Shown: positions 1-8,847 of the stretch, piece after piece
How positions within the stretch are numbered: position 1 is the first letter of the stretch
How the letters are laid out: every line of letters begins with the position of its first letter
Source of the DNA: UBA2108 sp963925495
GTDB lineage: Bacteria; Bacteroidota; Bacteroidia; Flavobacteriales_G; Salibacteraceae
Direction: 5' to 3'
Assembly: GCA_963925495.1 (NCBI GenBank)
Contig: CAWUST010000027.1
Coordinates: forward strand, 1 to 49,551
Length of the DNA: 49,551 nt
Notes under the pieces: model-generated
The model's database searches: none
Told to the model about the DNA's origin: nothing
What the model saw: only the letters and a program-made list of their open reading frames with translations
Made by a program: the position numbers and the translations under genes

Positions 1-211
1 TATAGACATTCCTGGGAATAATTGTTTGAGCTGTCATAGGCTAAGTAATATAAATGCCTGGAATTTTGAAAACAATACAGACTGGGACTTATATATGCCT
101 CCTAACAATCCAGGAAGTATGTCTACCGACTATCAGTTTATCAAAGACTATATACAAAACATGGGAGCATTTGAAATTGATGAAAATGGGGCAAATGTAC
201 CATGTTATTAA
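1..211 (+). CDS. C-terminal end of a c-type heme protein (partial)
   Basis: The open frame is already running at the window edge and continues to a stop at 209-211, so this is the last ~69 codons of a gene whose start lies outside. Near the edge the frame reads Cys-Leu-Ser-Cys-His, a CxxCH covalent heme-attachment motif, which implies an exported c-type cytochrome or cytochrome-like domain. About 60 residues follow, with a Met-Pro-Pro and several Met residues that could supply the distal heme ligand. The family cannot be decided from this fragment. Nothing else in the tail is recognisable. Confidence 0.6.
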   Translation, partial: IDIPGNNCLSCHRLSNINAWNFENNTDWDLYMPPNNPGSMSTDYQFIKDYIQNMGAFEIDENGANVPCY

Positions 212-329
212 TAGAGTAGAAAATACTGCACACAACATTAGATATAATCGCATATCCACTCGTTCCTCATGGAGACGCGAGATATCTTGGGCGTTGCCTA
301 TTTGAAATGATTATCAAAAACATGTCTAA

Positions 330-629
330 ATGATAAAACTAAACAAACAAGAAATTCAAGACAGAATGAAAGACATGAATAGTCTCTGGTTGTTAAAAGG
401 AAGATTCATTCATAGAGAAGTCCATTTCAAAGATTTCATCCAAGCATTTTCATTTATGACAGCAGTGGCGTTAAAAGCTGAGAAATCCAATCATCATCCG
501 AATTGGAAAAATGTATATAACAAAGTTAATATCGCTCTTAACACTCATGATTCAGATGGGTTAACAGATAAAGATTTTAAATTAGCAAGAGAAATTGATC
601 TGATATTAAAGAACTATACCCAGCACTAA
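330..629 (+). CDS. 4a-hydroxytetrahydrobiopterin dehydratase (pterin carbinolamine dehydratase)
   Basis: A 99-residue protein, the usual size for this family. It carries the family signature around residues 50-78: Glu-Lys-Ser-Asn-His-His-Pro-Asn-Trp, then Tyr-Asn-Lys-Val and a Thr-His-Asp-x-Asp-Gly-Leu-Thr stretch. The paired His residues and the Pro-x-Trp are the pterin-binding and catalytic site in known members. The enzyme dehydrates 4a-hydroxy-tetrahydrobiopterin formed by aromatic amino acid hydroxylases. It has no signal peptide and should be cytoplasmic. It stands alone, 118 bp after the heme protein, with no hydroxylase gene in view, so its physiological partner is not shown by context. 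Confidence 0.93.
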   Translation: MIKLNKQEIQDRMKDMNSLWLLKGRFIHREVHFKDFIQAFSFMTAVALKAEKSNHHPNWKNVYNKVNIALNTHDSDGLTDKDFKLAREIDLILKNYTQH

Positions 630-863
630 ATAAGAGAAGTTTGCCTAAATAACAGGTATTCCAGAAGAGATTAATGCCAAAAAAAGCAGGAAAGACAGCT
701 CTTGTGGGTTGAACGAAATGTATTGTGAGCCATTAAAAAAACAGCAAAGGGTTTACAAGCAACCTAAATTTGTGCTTTTTGCTATTTAACTTATTAATCG
801 AATTATTACCTAAAACACGACTTTTCATATTCAAGACCGTCAGCTCTTTTCTTAAAAACAAAA

Positions 864-884
864 AACCCCGCCAAAGGCAGGGTT
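864..884 (-). terminator. Rho-independent terminator of gyrB
   Basis: Read on the minus strand, the 9-bp stem AACCCTGCC / GGCGGGGTT (one G-T pair) encloses a 3-nt loop and is followed directly by a T-rich tract (complement of 851-863). It starts 27 nt after the gyrB stop, as expected for that gene's terminator. The stretch 630-863 between it and the dehydratase gene shows no gene that I can support. Confidence 0.85.
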
Positions 885-910
885 TTCATTTTTAATATTT
901 TAATAGCTTT

Positions 911-2857
911 TTAGATATCAATGTTTGCGTAAGCAGCATTTTTCTCTATAAACTCTCTACGCGGTGGCACTTCGTCTCCCATTAGCATAGAAAACGTTCT
1001 GTCCGCTTCCATAGTACTTTCAATTGTAACCTGACGTAAGGTTCTGTATTCGGGATCCATTGTAGTATTCCACAATTGCTCGGCATTCATCTCTCCCAAA
1101 CCTTTGTATCGTTGAATCTTAACACTACTTTCATTACCAGCTCCTTTAAATTCCATTACGGCTTTATCTCGCTGAGCATCGTCCCAACAGTATTGCTCTT
1201 TAGCACCTTTTTTAACTAAATAAAGAGGTGGAGTTGCAATGTAGATGTATCCATTCTCTACCAAAGGCAACATATATCGGAAGAAAAAGGTAAGAATAAG
1301 AGTTGCGATATGCGAACCATCGACATCGGCATCACACATAATAATCACCTTATGGTATCTTAATTTTTCAAGATTTAAAGCTCTTTCATCCTCTTCGGTA
1401 CCAACTCTTACACCAAGTGCAGTGTATATATTTTTTATTTCTTCGTTTTCAAAAATCTTGTGTTGCATTGCTTTTTCAACATTCAAAATCTTACCACGAA
1501 GCGGCATTATCGCTTGAAAATTACGATCTCTTCCTTGTTTTGCGGTTCCACCAGCCGAATCTCCCTCAACAAGATAAATCTCACAAAGTGCAGGATCTTT
1601 TTCACTACAATCGGCCAATTTACCAGGCAATGAATTAGACCCTAAAATGGTTTTACGTTGAACCATTTCTCTTGCTTTCTTAGCCGCATTTCTGGCTTGC
1701 CCAGCAAGTATTACTTTTTGTACAATTACTCTAGCATCTTTTGGATGTTCTTCTAAGTAATTTTCAAGCATTTCACTTACCGCTTGAGAAACTGGAGCGT
1801 TTACATCTCGGTTACCAAGTTTGGTTTTTGTTTGCCCTTCAAACTGAGGCTCTTGAACTTTTACAGACACAATTGCAGTTAAACCTTCGCGAAAATCATC
1901 ACCAGAAATTTCAAACTTCAACTTATCGAGTAATCCGGAAGAATCTGCATATTTTTTCAATGTAGAAGTTAAACCTCTTCTAAATCCTTGTAAGTGAGTT
2001 CCACCTTCAATCGTATTAATGTTGTTTACATAAGAGTGAATGTTCTCGGTATAGGAATCGTTATAAATCATGGCAACCTCAACTGGAATACCATTTTTTT
2101 CCCCTTCCATATAAATAACATCACTAATTACCGGACTTCTCGTTCCGTCTAAAAAACGAACAAATTCTTGAAGACCCAATTCTGAATGAAATACTTCTGA
2201 AATAAAGTTTTCGTCTTCGTCTCTATACCTTTTATCCGTAAGAGTAATTGTAATCCCTTTATTAAGAAACGATAACTCTCGCATTCTTGATGCAACAATA
2301 TCGTAGCTGTATATGCCAACTTCAAAAATGGACATATCGGGATGAAAAGTAACCGTGGTACCACGTTTATCTGTCGTCCCAATTTCGTCTACTCCCGTTT
2401 GTGGAATACCTTCGCTATAAGTTTGCTGATAAACTTTTCCTTCGCGATGAACTTCAGCAATTAATTTTATGGATAGTGCATTTACACAACTTACCCCTAC
2501 ACCGTGCAATCCACCAGAAACTTTGTAAGTATCTTTATCGAATTTACCTCCGGCATGCAAAACAGTCATTACAACCTCTAATGCACTTCTGTTTTCTTTT
2601 TCGTGATGATCAACGGGAATTCCTCTACCATTATCAACGACTGTAATGGAATTGTCTTCATTTATAAAAACTTCTATGGCATCACAGTAACCAGCAAGAG
2701 CCTCATCTATGGAGTTGTCAACGACCTCATATACCAAATGGTGTAGTCCTCTGGAACCAACATCACCAATGTACATCGCTGGTCTTTTTCTTACCGCTTC
2801 TAAGCCCTCAAGCACCTGAATGTTACTGGCACCGTAATCTTTATTTTCTTCGCTCAT
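911..2857 (-). CDS. gyrB: DNA gyrase subunit B
   Basis: The 648-residue protein is the normal length for GyrB of this phylum. It begins with the GHKL ATPase domain: the RKRPAMYIG motif near residue 25, Glu-Val-Val-Asp-Asn-Ser-Ile-Asp-Glu-Ala for ATP/Mg binding, and GLHGVG in the ATP lid. The transducer domain and the TOPRIM domain follow, with Leu-Val-Glu-Gly-Asp-Ser-Ala-Gly-Gly and Asp-Ala-Asp-Val-Asp-Gly (metal site). The short C-terminal region reads QRYKGLGEMN. With GyrA it introduces negative supercoils using ATP. The gene is monocistronic by context: its own terminator lies downstream and a -7-like box lies 72 nt upstream. Confidence 0.99.
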   Translation of the reverse strand: MSEENKDYGASNIQVLEGLEAVRKRPAMYIGDVGSRGLHHLVYEVVDNSIDEALAGYCDAIEVFINEDNSITVVDNGRGIPVDHHEKENRSALEVVMTVLHAGGKFDKDTYKVSGGLHGVGVSCVNALSIKLIAEVHREGKVYQQTYSEGIPQTGVDEIGTTDKRGTTVTFHPDMSIFEVGIYSYDIVASRMRELSFLNKGITITLTDKRYRDEDENFISEVFHSELGLQEFVRFLDGTRSPVISDVIYMEGEKNGIPVEVAMIYNDSYTENIHSYVNNINTIEGGTHLQGFRRGLTSTLKKYADSSGLLDKLKFEISGDDFREGLTAIVSVKVQEPQFEGQTKTKLGNRDVNAPVSQAVSEMLENYLEEHPKDARVIVQKVILAGQARNAAKKAREMVQRKTILGSNSLPGKLADCSEKDPALCEIYLVEGDSAGGTAKQGRDRNFQAIMPLRGKILNVEKAMQHKIFENEEIKNIYTALGVRVGTEEDERALNLEKLRYHKVIIMCDADVDGSHIATLILTFFFRYMLPLVENGYIYIATPPLYLVKKGAKEQYCWDDAQRDKAVMEFKGAGNESSVKIQRYKGLGEMNAEQLWNTTMDPEYRTLRQVTIESTMEADRTFSMLMGDEVPPRREFIEKNAAYANIDI

Positions 2858-2928
2858 TTAAATTCGATTTTTGCCGAAATATCATTTAAAAAAATAACCG
2901 CAAAACGACGGTTAATTTCCAATTTCAA

Positions 2929-2936
2929 CAAAGATA
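2929..2936 (-). promoter_or_regulatory. Bacteroidota-type -7 promoter box of gyrB
   Basis: On the minus strand this reads TATCTTTG, a match to the TAnnTTTG -7 consensus described for Bacteroidota sigma-ABfr promoters. It lies 71 nt upstream of the gyrB start codon. No good -33 TTG was found at the usual distance, so the call rests on the box and its position only. Confidence 0.45.
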
Positions 2937-3057
2937 TTCTTATGCTTTTCTAAGGTTGATTTTCCCTATTTATAATCTTGTAATTTATCAACAAACAATT
3001 AACAAAAAAGAGTTTCATTTCACCCTATTTTCAAAATTCGAAAAACCAAACTCTTAC

Positions 3058-4803
3058 TTACTTTTTTTCCTTTGGTTGCCAAAATTTACAAGTTACTCCA
3101 GCCATAACTGTAAACCCTTGTTGGTAGTATTCATTATAAATAGCATAACGACTATTAGCTAGGTTATAGAACCTTGCAAATGCCGTCCATCTTTTGATGA
3201 AAAAATATTCAACACCCAAATTCATATCAAATAATGGATCGAGTTTTACGCCATAAACATCACCACCAAAATCAATTGCTCCTACTTGTTTGTTTGTCCG
3301 AGCCGTTCGCTCTCCAATAAAGAAGACATCTGCTGTAAGCGTTACTTTATTTCCTATTTTATACCTACCATTAAAAGCTATTTTCACCTGTGGTAAATGC
3401 CATGCTGCTTTCTGATTGGTAAGGGAATAAATAAAGTATTCGCCTTTCAATAAGAAACTGAAATCTTTTATTTTTTGATAGCCAACTTCGGCTGCCAATG
3501 TGGTAACATTTGCATCATCGTATCTCACATTAAAATCATTATTGATGGCAAATCCAGCAATTGTATTCGGGTTGTTTACAAACAAAGCGAAATCTTCAAT
3601 TACCTTATAAGATGCTGACAAATTGAACGATACGTTTGACGCAACCTCTCCTCTCACCCCACCAAATAAATTAATTTTTGTGTTTTCTGTACCAGTAAAT
3701 GGGGCAGAAACTACGAAGGGATTTATTTGAGTAAGCGCCTTGAAATTGTTTCTTTTAAGTTGTCCATTTATACCTGCATAAGGTATTATTATGTCTTTAA
3801 CCAAATCGTATTTAAAGTACAAATTGGGATAAATATAAAAGTTTTGTCTTCCAGCATTTCCGAAAACTATATCCGCTCCAATCTTTAATTTCCAATTCTC
3901 TTTTCCAGTAATTACACTTGGCGCAATACCGAAAATGGTACTTGCCTCGTTTAGTAAAACATCGTTTCGAGTATATTTAAAATTATTGATGTCCAACCAA
4001 GCATCCACTTGTCCAAATTCGCTATTGATATATCTGTCAACCGTTGCGCGGATAAGTACGTTGTCTTCAGTACTTTTAATTTTATCCCAATAGTGATAAT
4101 ACTTCAACTTTATATCGTAATTCAATTCACTTGAATCTTTATAATAGGTTTTGAATCTTAAACTAGGCTCTACATTCTGGAAGTTTTGAGAAATAACATC
4201 TTTTCCTAAACTATCATCCAAAACAAGCGTATTTGAAATCTTCGCCGGATCAAAACCATATTTATGAAGGGAATTTAGATCGTATTTTAATTGCCCCGAA
4301 ACTATTTTGTTGTAGAAAAATTTCTTACCATACACTTTAAAATTATTATCAGAAAACCCAGAATACCCTCTTTCCTTAACACTTCCATTACTACCATGAT
4401 GGAACGCCGATAAACCATAATCCCACTTTCGCGATCGGGTATTATTTAAGACTAATTCTACATTATTGCTTAAGTAATTTCCAAATCCAATTAATGCATA
4501 AGCCCTATACAGTTTACTCAAAGGCTCTCCTTTCATTCTAGCAGGCTTAATGGGCTCAGGATGAAAAGAAGTAAGTGCTCGTTTCGTTTTCACATCATAA
4601 GGCACATTGTTATCGATTCTAATTACAGTATCTATTACTTTAGGTACATCACTTAATTTAAACGCATCCGAAATTCTGGGCTCATAGTCTTTAGAAATAA
4701 CAACAACTCCATTTTTCAATGAATCATTATTTCCATTTTGTGCAAACCCCATTGAAGTGGTAAGCAGAACAACTAGTACAAGCAAAATTTTATTTACCTT
4801 CAT
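3058..4803 (-). CDS. Outer-membrane beta-barrel protein (TonB-receptor-like barrel)
   Basis: I start the gene at the ATG at 4803, because a purine-rich GAGGAGGGACAAG lies just before it and the resulting N-terminus is a good signal peptide (MKVNK, then a hydrophobic stretch to Gly-Phe-Ala-Gln). The rest (581 residues) alternates aromatic and polar residues in a way typical of beta-strands and ends in an aromatic-rich strand. No plug domain or carboxypeptidase-like domain is seen, so it is not a full TonB receptor, although relatives are often annotated so. It overlaps the end of the TPR gene by 14 bp, so the two are translationally coupled and probably act together at the outer membrane. Substrate unknown. 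Confidence 0.75.
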   Translation of the reverse strand: MKVNKILLVLVVLLTTSMGFAQNGNNDSLKNGVVVISKDYEPRISDAFKLSDVPKVIDTVIRIDNNVPYDVKTKRALTSFHPEPIKPARMKGEPLSKLYRAYALIGFGNYLSNNVELVLNNTRSRKWDYGLSAFHHGSNGSVKERGYSGFSDNNFKVYGKKFFYNKIVSGQLKYDLNSLHKYGFDPAKISNTLVLDDSLGKDVISQNFQNVEPSLRFKTYYKDSSELNYDIKLKYYHYWDKIKSTEDNVLIRATVDRYINSEFGQVDAWLDINNFKYTRNDVLLNEASTIFGIAPSVITGKENWKLKIGADIVFGNAGRQNFYIYPNLYFKYDLVKDIIIPYAGINGQLKRNNFKALTQINPFVVSAPFTGTENTKINLFGGVRGEVASNVSFNLSASYKVIEDFALFVNNPNTIAGFAINNDFNVRYDDANVTTLAAEVGYQKIKDFSFLLKGEYFIYSLTNQKAAWHLPQVKIAFNGRYKIGNKVTLTADVFFIGERTARTNKQVGAIDFGGDVYGVKLDPLFDMNLGVEYFFIKRWTAFARFYNLANSRYAIYNEYYQQGFTVMAGVTCKFWQPKEKK

Positions 4804-7800
4804 CTTGTCCCTCCTCTTTAGTTTCGTTTTCTGGAATAATAACATCCTCTTCTTCTAATTCTTCTTCCTGAAACAAAGCATCAATGTCTTCTTCGTCAAT
4901 ATCTACTGCTTCGAATTCAAACTCCATTTCAGGAGCTTCTTTTAATTCTTCATCTGGCTTTTTTTCCAGAGCCTCCACCTCTTGCAGTTTTGTTTTGGCT
5001 ACATTCTTCAAATATTTTCCTTTGTAATTGTCAAGAATGGCTTGAAGAACTGCTTTTGATTGAAAATAATCTTCTTGTTTTACATATACATCAGATAACA
5101 AAATCAATGATTTGGCAATCCAAAAAGGATACCTCGGTGAACCATCAACTACTTCATAAATATATTTTTCGCAAGCTTTTAAACTATCGTTTATAAAATT
5201 AATTTTTGCCAGACCGTAAGTAGCCTCAGCGCTAATTTCCATTTTACTTGTATCCTTTACAATTTCAAAATAGCCATAAGCTTTACTATCCTCTTTGTTT
5301 TTAACAGCATTTCTCGCCTTAAGCACATAGGCAATGGCAACATAATTAGCTTCATTAAACCCATGACCTAAATAAACTTCGGCAGCTTGCAAAGCCATAT
5401 TCGTAGAATCTAAAATAAAAGCAGATTCCAATCTTCCACCTATCGCTTGTCTAAGGTTTGGTGCACTTGTAGCGGATATTTCTAAAGCTTTGTACTTTGC
5501 ATAAGCCTTCTCATACATTTCACTTTCATAATAATAATCAGCTGTTCTGATCAATGCCTCTTCTGTATAACTATTAGGTGGCATGGCAGCTATGTTTTCA
5601 TAATACATTGCAGCTGAATCATATTTTTCGGATCGATAATAACAATCGGCCAAATAATAATTAGCTTTTAATCCTTGCATTGCTGGTTGGTATTTATTTA
5701 AATAACTAATGAAATAAGGATTTGCTTTATTACAATCTCCATTGGTGTAAATTCCCCAAGCCACATTAAATACAGCTGAATCCAATTCATTTTGAGACAC
5801 ATCTATGTAGGATAGACCCGCAACCAAATCGGCATATTTATCCACTTCATTTCTTTCCAAATAAATATTCTTAAGTACTCGTAAAGCCTCTTTGGTGTCC
5901 TGGTAAGTTGGGTACTCGTTTACCATCTTGGTAAAAATTGCTATTGCCGCATCGTAATTATCATTATTGTAATGAATTAATCCAGTTCCATTAAGCGATT
6001 TTTTTAAGTAAACATTTTTACTCCCATTATCAATTACTTGTCTGTAAGAAGCCAATGCTTTTTCGTCTATACCTTCCACATTATAAGCCCTTCCCAATTC
6101 ATAATATGCTGCATCGAGATAAGTAGATCCTGGGTTCTCTGCAATCAATTCTTCCAAACTGGAAATTTTTGATTTATAATCTTTTTTAATTCCCTCACAA
6201 ACCGCTCGCTGAAACAAGGCATAATCGGCATCAAAAGAACCGATTTTCTCAGCTTGGGTATAAAAATCAATAGCCAGACCATACTCTTTCAACATAAAAT
6301 AACCGTCTCCAATTCTTAGTAAAGCATCATTCAATTTAAAAGTATCCAGATTCTCCGTATTATATATGAATTTCCTAAGCCACAAATTTGCTTCTGTATA
6401 ATTCCCTTTTTTGAAATGGCAATAACCAACATTGTAATTCGCCTGATTAAAAACAGAGGTTAGAATTGCAGTGGGTTGAAAAATAAATACATTATAATTT
6501 TCTATCGCATTATCAAACTCTTTTTGTCTATACCTAGATTCTCCTTTCCAATAATATGCTAGCGCGGTTAGTTTTTCATCGTTTTTGTAAATATGAGATT
6601 TATCGAAATAACGAACCGCATTGTGGTAATCTCTATTTTGATACAATGCAATTCCTTGATTGTATGCTATTTTTTGGTAAGCTGACTTTAATTGAGGTGT
6701 CTTCTTGTTCACACTCTGAATGGACTTTAATGCTGCATCATAATTTTTTGTAGTCAAATACACAGCAATTAAATAACGATAGGCATCGTCTACCCTACTC
6801 GATTCGGGGTATTTCGCTATATATTCCTTAAAGGCATTTATCGATTTTTGATACGGATTCAAAGACAACTCATAACTGAGTCGAGCATAGTTAAATAAAG
6901 ATTCTTCACTTATTTTTTTGTCAAAGCCTAAATCGCAGGCAATTTTAAATGCGGAACGAGAATGGTATTTCTGATCCGTTTTCAAATAGCAATCAGCCAA
7001 ATGATACGATGAAGTTTGCGCCATCTCGTCGTTCAAACTAGAAAGCCTAACAAATAACTTAATGGCTTTTTCGTAATCTTTTGTTTTGTAATAAGTAAAA
7101 GCCAGCTGGTATCTATCATCATTATTGAGAACACGTGATTCGTTCTGGTAGGTTTCTAAAAAAGGCAACGCTTCTTCGTAGTTTCTTTCGTAATAATAAG
7201 CCTCGCCAATTAACCGCGCTAACTCAGGGCGACGTTTAGAAATTACAGAATTTAGTAATGGAGGAGCGTATTCTAAAAGTTCCTTATACTTCTTTTGGTT
7301 GTATAATATTTGGCTAATGTAATAAGGTACAATTGGCCCAAACTTAATATGATTATTCAGTTTTTTAAAATCGGTAAGTGCAGTTTGGTAGTTTTCTTTT
7401 AAATAAGAAATGTGAGCGAAATAATACCTTGAAGGATCTGAATAACTGTTATTTACATCTTTAATTTCATAAAACCCTCTTGCAGCTTTATCGTAATCTT
7501 TTTTCATTAAATACGAATAAGCGATCTTAAATTTGTATTCGTATTGTTCATTCTTACTTAAATCGTAAGGATTTACTTGTTCGTACCATTTTAGAACATC
7601 ATTCCATTTTCTTTTTCTGTAATAATAACCACCCAAATGGAACTTTGCGTCACGAATTTTCGAACTTTCAGGATGTTTTCGAATAAATTCTCTTATCGTA
7701 AGTGACGCATCCCTGTGAAAAAGTTTAAGTGCGCAAAGGGCCGAAAAATATTCTGCATTGGTCGAAACTTCTGTGTTATCATTTCCATTTATTTCACCCA

Positions 7801-7966
7801 CCTCATCGAACTGCTTTTGAGCAGCACTATACAATTCCTTGTCAAAATACTCTAAACCAAGATTGTATATTTTGATAGGATTTCTAAATAATTCGGTTTG
7901 TTGAGCAACAATTTGTGCAGCAAATAACACGAAAATAAGGAGGGAAAGGAGCCTTTGTTTTATCAC
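4790..7966 (-). CDS. Large periplasmic tetratricopeptide-repeat protein
   Basis: A 1058-residue protein with a signal peptide (hydrophobic residues 7-20, then Ala-Gln-Gln). Nearly the whole chain is made of TPR-like helix pairs, recognisable by recurring patterns such as Tyr-x-x-Ala-x-x-x-Phe and Ala-x-Tyr-x-x-Gly-x-x-Tyr-x-x-x-x-x-Tyr-x-x-Ala. More than twenty units can be counted roughly. The last ~60 residues are extremely acidic (runs of Glu/Asp) and probably disordered. TPR arrays are protein-binding scaffolds, so a role in envelope assembly with the overlapping barrel protein is a reasonable inference. I do not recognise a specific named family. The 200 bp upstream are a divergent spacer shared with the FtsE gene. 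Confidence 0.8.
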   Translation of the reverse strand: MIKQRLLSLLIFVLFAAQIVAQQTELFRNPIKIYNLGLEYFDKELYSAAQKQFDEVGEINGNDNTEVSTNAEYFSALCALKLFHRDASLTIREFIRKHPESSKIRDAKFHLGGYYYRKRKWNDVLKWYEQVNPYDLSKNEQYEYKFKIAYSYLMKKDYDKAARGFYEIKDVNNSYSDPSRYYFAHISYLKENYQTALTDFKKLNNHIKFGPIVPYYISQILYNQKKYKELLEYAPPLLNSVISKRRPELARLIGEAYYYERNYEEALPFLETYQNESRVLNNDDRYQLAFTYYKTKDYEKAIKLFVRLSSLNDEMAQTSSYHLADCYLKTDQKYHSRSAFKIACDLGFDKKISEESLFNYARLSYELSLNPYQKSINAFKEYIAKYPESSRVDDAYRYLIAVYLTTKNYDAALKSIQSVNKKTPQLKSAYQKIAYNQGIALYQNRDYHNAVRYFDKSHIYKNDEKLTALAYYWKGESRYRQKEFDNAIENYNVFIFQPTAILTSVFNQANYNVGYCHFKKGNYTEANLWLRKFIYNTENLDTFKLNDALLRIGDGYFMLKEYGLAIDFYTQAEKIGSFDADYALFQRAVCEGIKKDYKSKISSLEELIAENPGSTYLDAAYYELGRAYNVEGIDEKALASYRQVIDNGSKNVYLKKSLNGTGLIHYNNDNYDAAIAIFTKMVNEYPTYQDTKEALRVLKNIYLERNEVDKYADLVAGLSYIDVSQNELDSAVFNVAWGIYTNGDCNKANPYFISYLNKYQPAMQGLKANYYLADCYYRSEKYDSAAMYYENIAAMPPNSYTEEALIRTADYYYESEMYEKAYAKYKALEISATSAPNLRQAIGGRLESAFILDSTNMALQAAEVYLGHGFNEANYVAIAYVLKARNAVKNKEDSKAYGYFEIVKDTSKMEISAEATYGLAKINFINDSLKACEKYIYEVVDGSPRYPFWIAKSLILLSDVYVKQEDYFQSKAVLQAILDNYKGKYLKNVAKTKLQEVEALEKKPDEELKEAPEMEFEFEAVDIDEEDIDALFQEEELEEEDVIIPENETKEEGQDEGK

Positions 7967-8143
7967 AATTTTGTTTCGTAAAACTATTTTTCAGATTGGT
8001 TATAAAAGTAGAAAGCTACAAATGAGTGCTCTTTGAATTAGACCAAAGTTTTCAACGCGCTTGTGTTTATGGGTTTAATGGTTGCCTAACATAACTTTTT
8101 TATTAAAAAAGCTGAGATGCCTTTATTTGAATAAACGAATAAT

Positions 8144-8151
8144 TACATTTG
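8144..8151 (+). promoter_or_regulatory. -7 promoter box before the FtsE gene
   Basis: The sequence TACATTTG matches TAnnTTTG and ends 15 nt before the ATG at 8167, which would give a very short leader. A TTTG at 8126-8129 is only 14 nt upstream, shorter than the usual spacing to a -33 box. Confidence 0.4.
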
Positions 8152-8166
8152 AAAAAATTGTTTTTC

Positions 8167-8844
8167 ATGAGTGCTGAAACTATTTTAGAATTAAAAGACG
8201 CAAAGATTTACCAAGAGGAAACTCTTGTTCTTACTGATATTAATATAAAAATTCAGAAAGGTGAATTTGTTTATCTCATTGGCGAAACAGGCAGTGGGAA
8301 AAGTAGTTTGCTAAAAACTTTGTACGCCGAACTCCACTTAAAAGAAGGAACTGGCACAGTTGCGGATTTTCAACTCCAGAAAATAAAACGGAAAAATATC
8401 CCGTTTTTAAGAAGACGCTTAGGAATTGTATTTCAAGATTTTCAGCTAATGACGGACAGAACGGTTGAAAAAAACTTGGAGTTTGTCTTAAGAGCAACTG
8501 GGTGGAAAAACAAAAAAGAAATAAAAGAACGAATTGACGGAGTTTTAGAAATGGTTGGTTTGCATACGAAAGGTTTTAAAATGACCCACCAATTATCGGG
8601 AGGCGAACAGCAACGTGTAGCAATTGCTCGGGCATTATTAAACGAACCTGATTTAATATTAGCCGATGAGCCAACTGGAAACCTCGATCCCGAAACTTCT
8701 CAACGAATCCTAAATTTATTGATTAATATTAGTCAAAAGGGAACCGCAATCTTGATGGCTACGCATGACTATTCATTAATGGATAAATTCCATCAACGAA
8801 CCATAAAATGTGAGGCCGGGTTCGTAAAGGATTTAAACAACTGA
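8167..8844 (+). CDS. ftsE: ABC transporter ATPase of the FtsE type
   Basis: The ATG at 8167 is preferred to an in-frame TTG at 8149, because the TTG overlaps the probable -7 promoter box. The 225-residue ATPase has all nucleotide-binding elements: Walker A Gly-Glu-Thr-Gly-Ser-Gly-Lys-Ser-Ser, Q-loop VFQDFQL, signature LSGGEQQR, Walker B LILADEPTGNLD and the H-loop MATHD. The short single-domain layout and the DFQLMTDRTVEKN stretch fit FtsE, which with membrane partner FtsX regulates peptidoglycan hydrolysis at division. No ftsX is adjacent; a glycosyltransferase gene starts 4 bp downstream instead. The LolD/MacB family is the main alternative. Confidence 0.85.
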   Translation: MSAETILELKDAKIYQEETLVLTDINIKIQKGEFVYLIGETGSGKSSLLKTLYAELHLKEGTGTVADFQLQKIKRKNIPFLRRRLGIVFQDFQLMTDRTVEKNLEFVLRATGWKNKKEIKERIDGVLEMVGLHTKGFKMTHQLSGGEQQRVAIARALLNEPDLILADEPTGNLDPETSQRILNLLINISQKGTAILMATHDYSLMDKFHQRTIKCEAGFVKDLNN

Positions 8845-8847
8845 TCC

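Noticed and set aside
3058..4803. A full TonB-dependent receptor
   Set aside because: No plug domain, TonB box or carboxypeptidase-like domain is visible, and the protein is shorter than SusC or FecA-type receptors.
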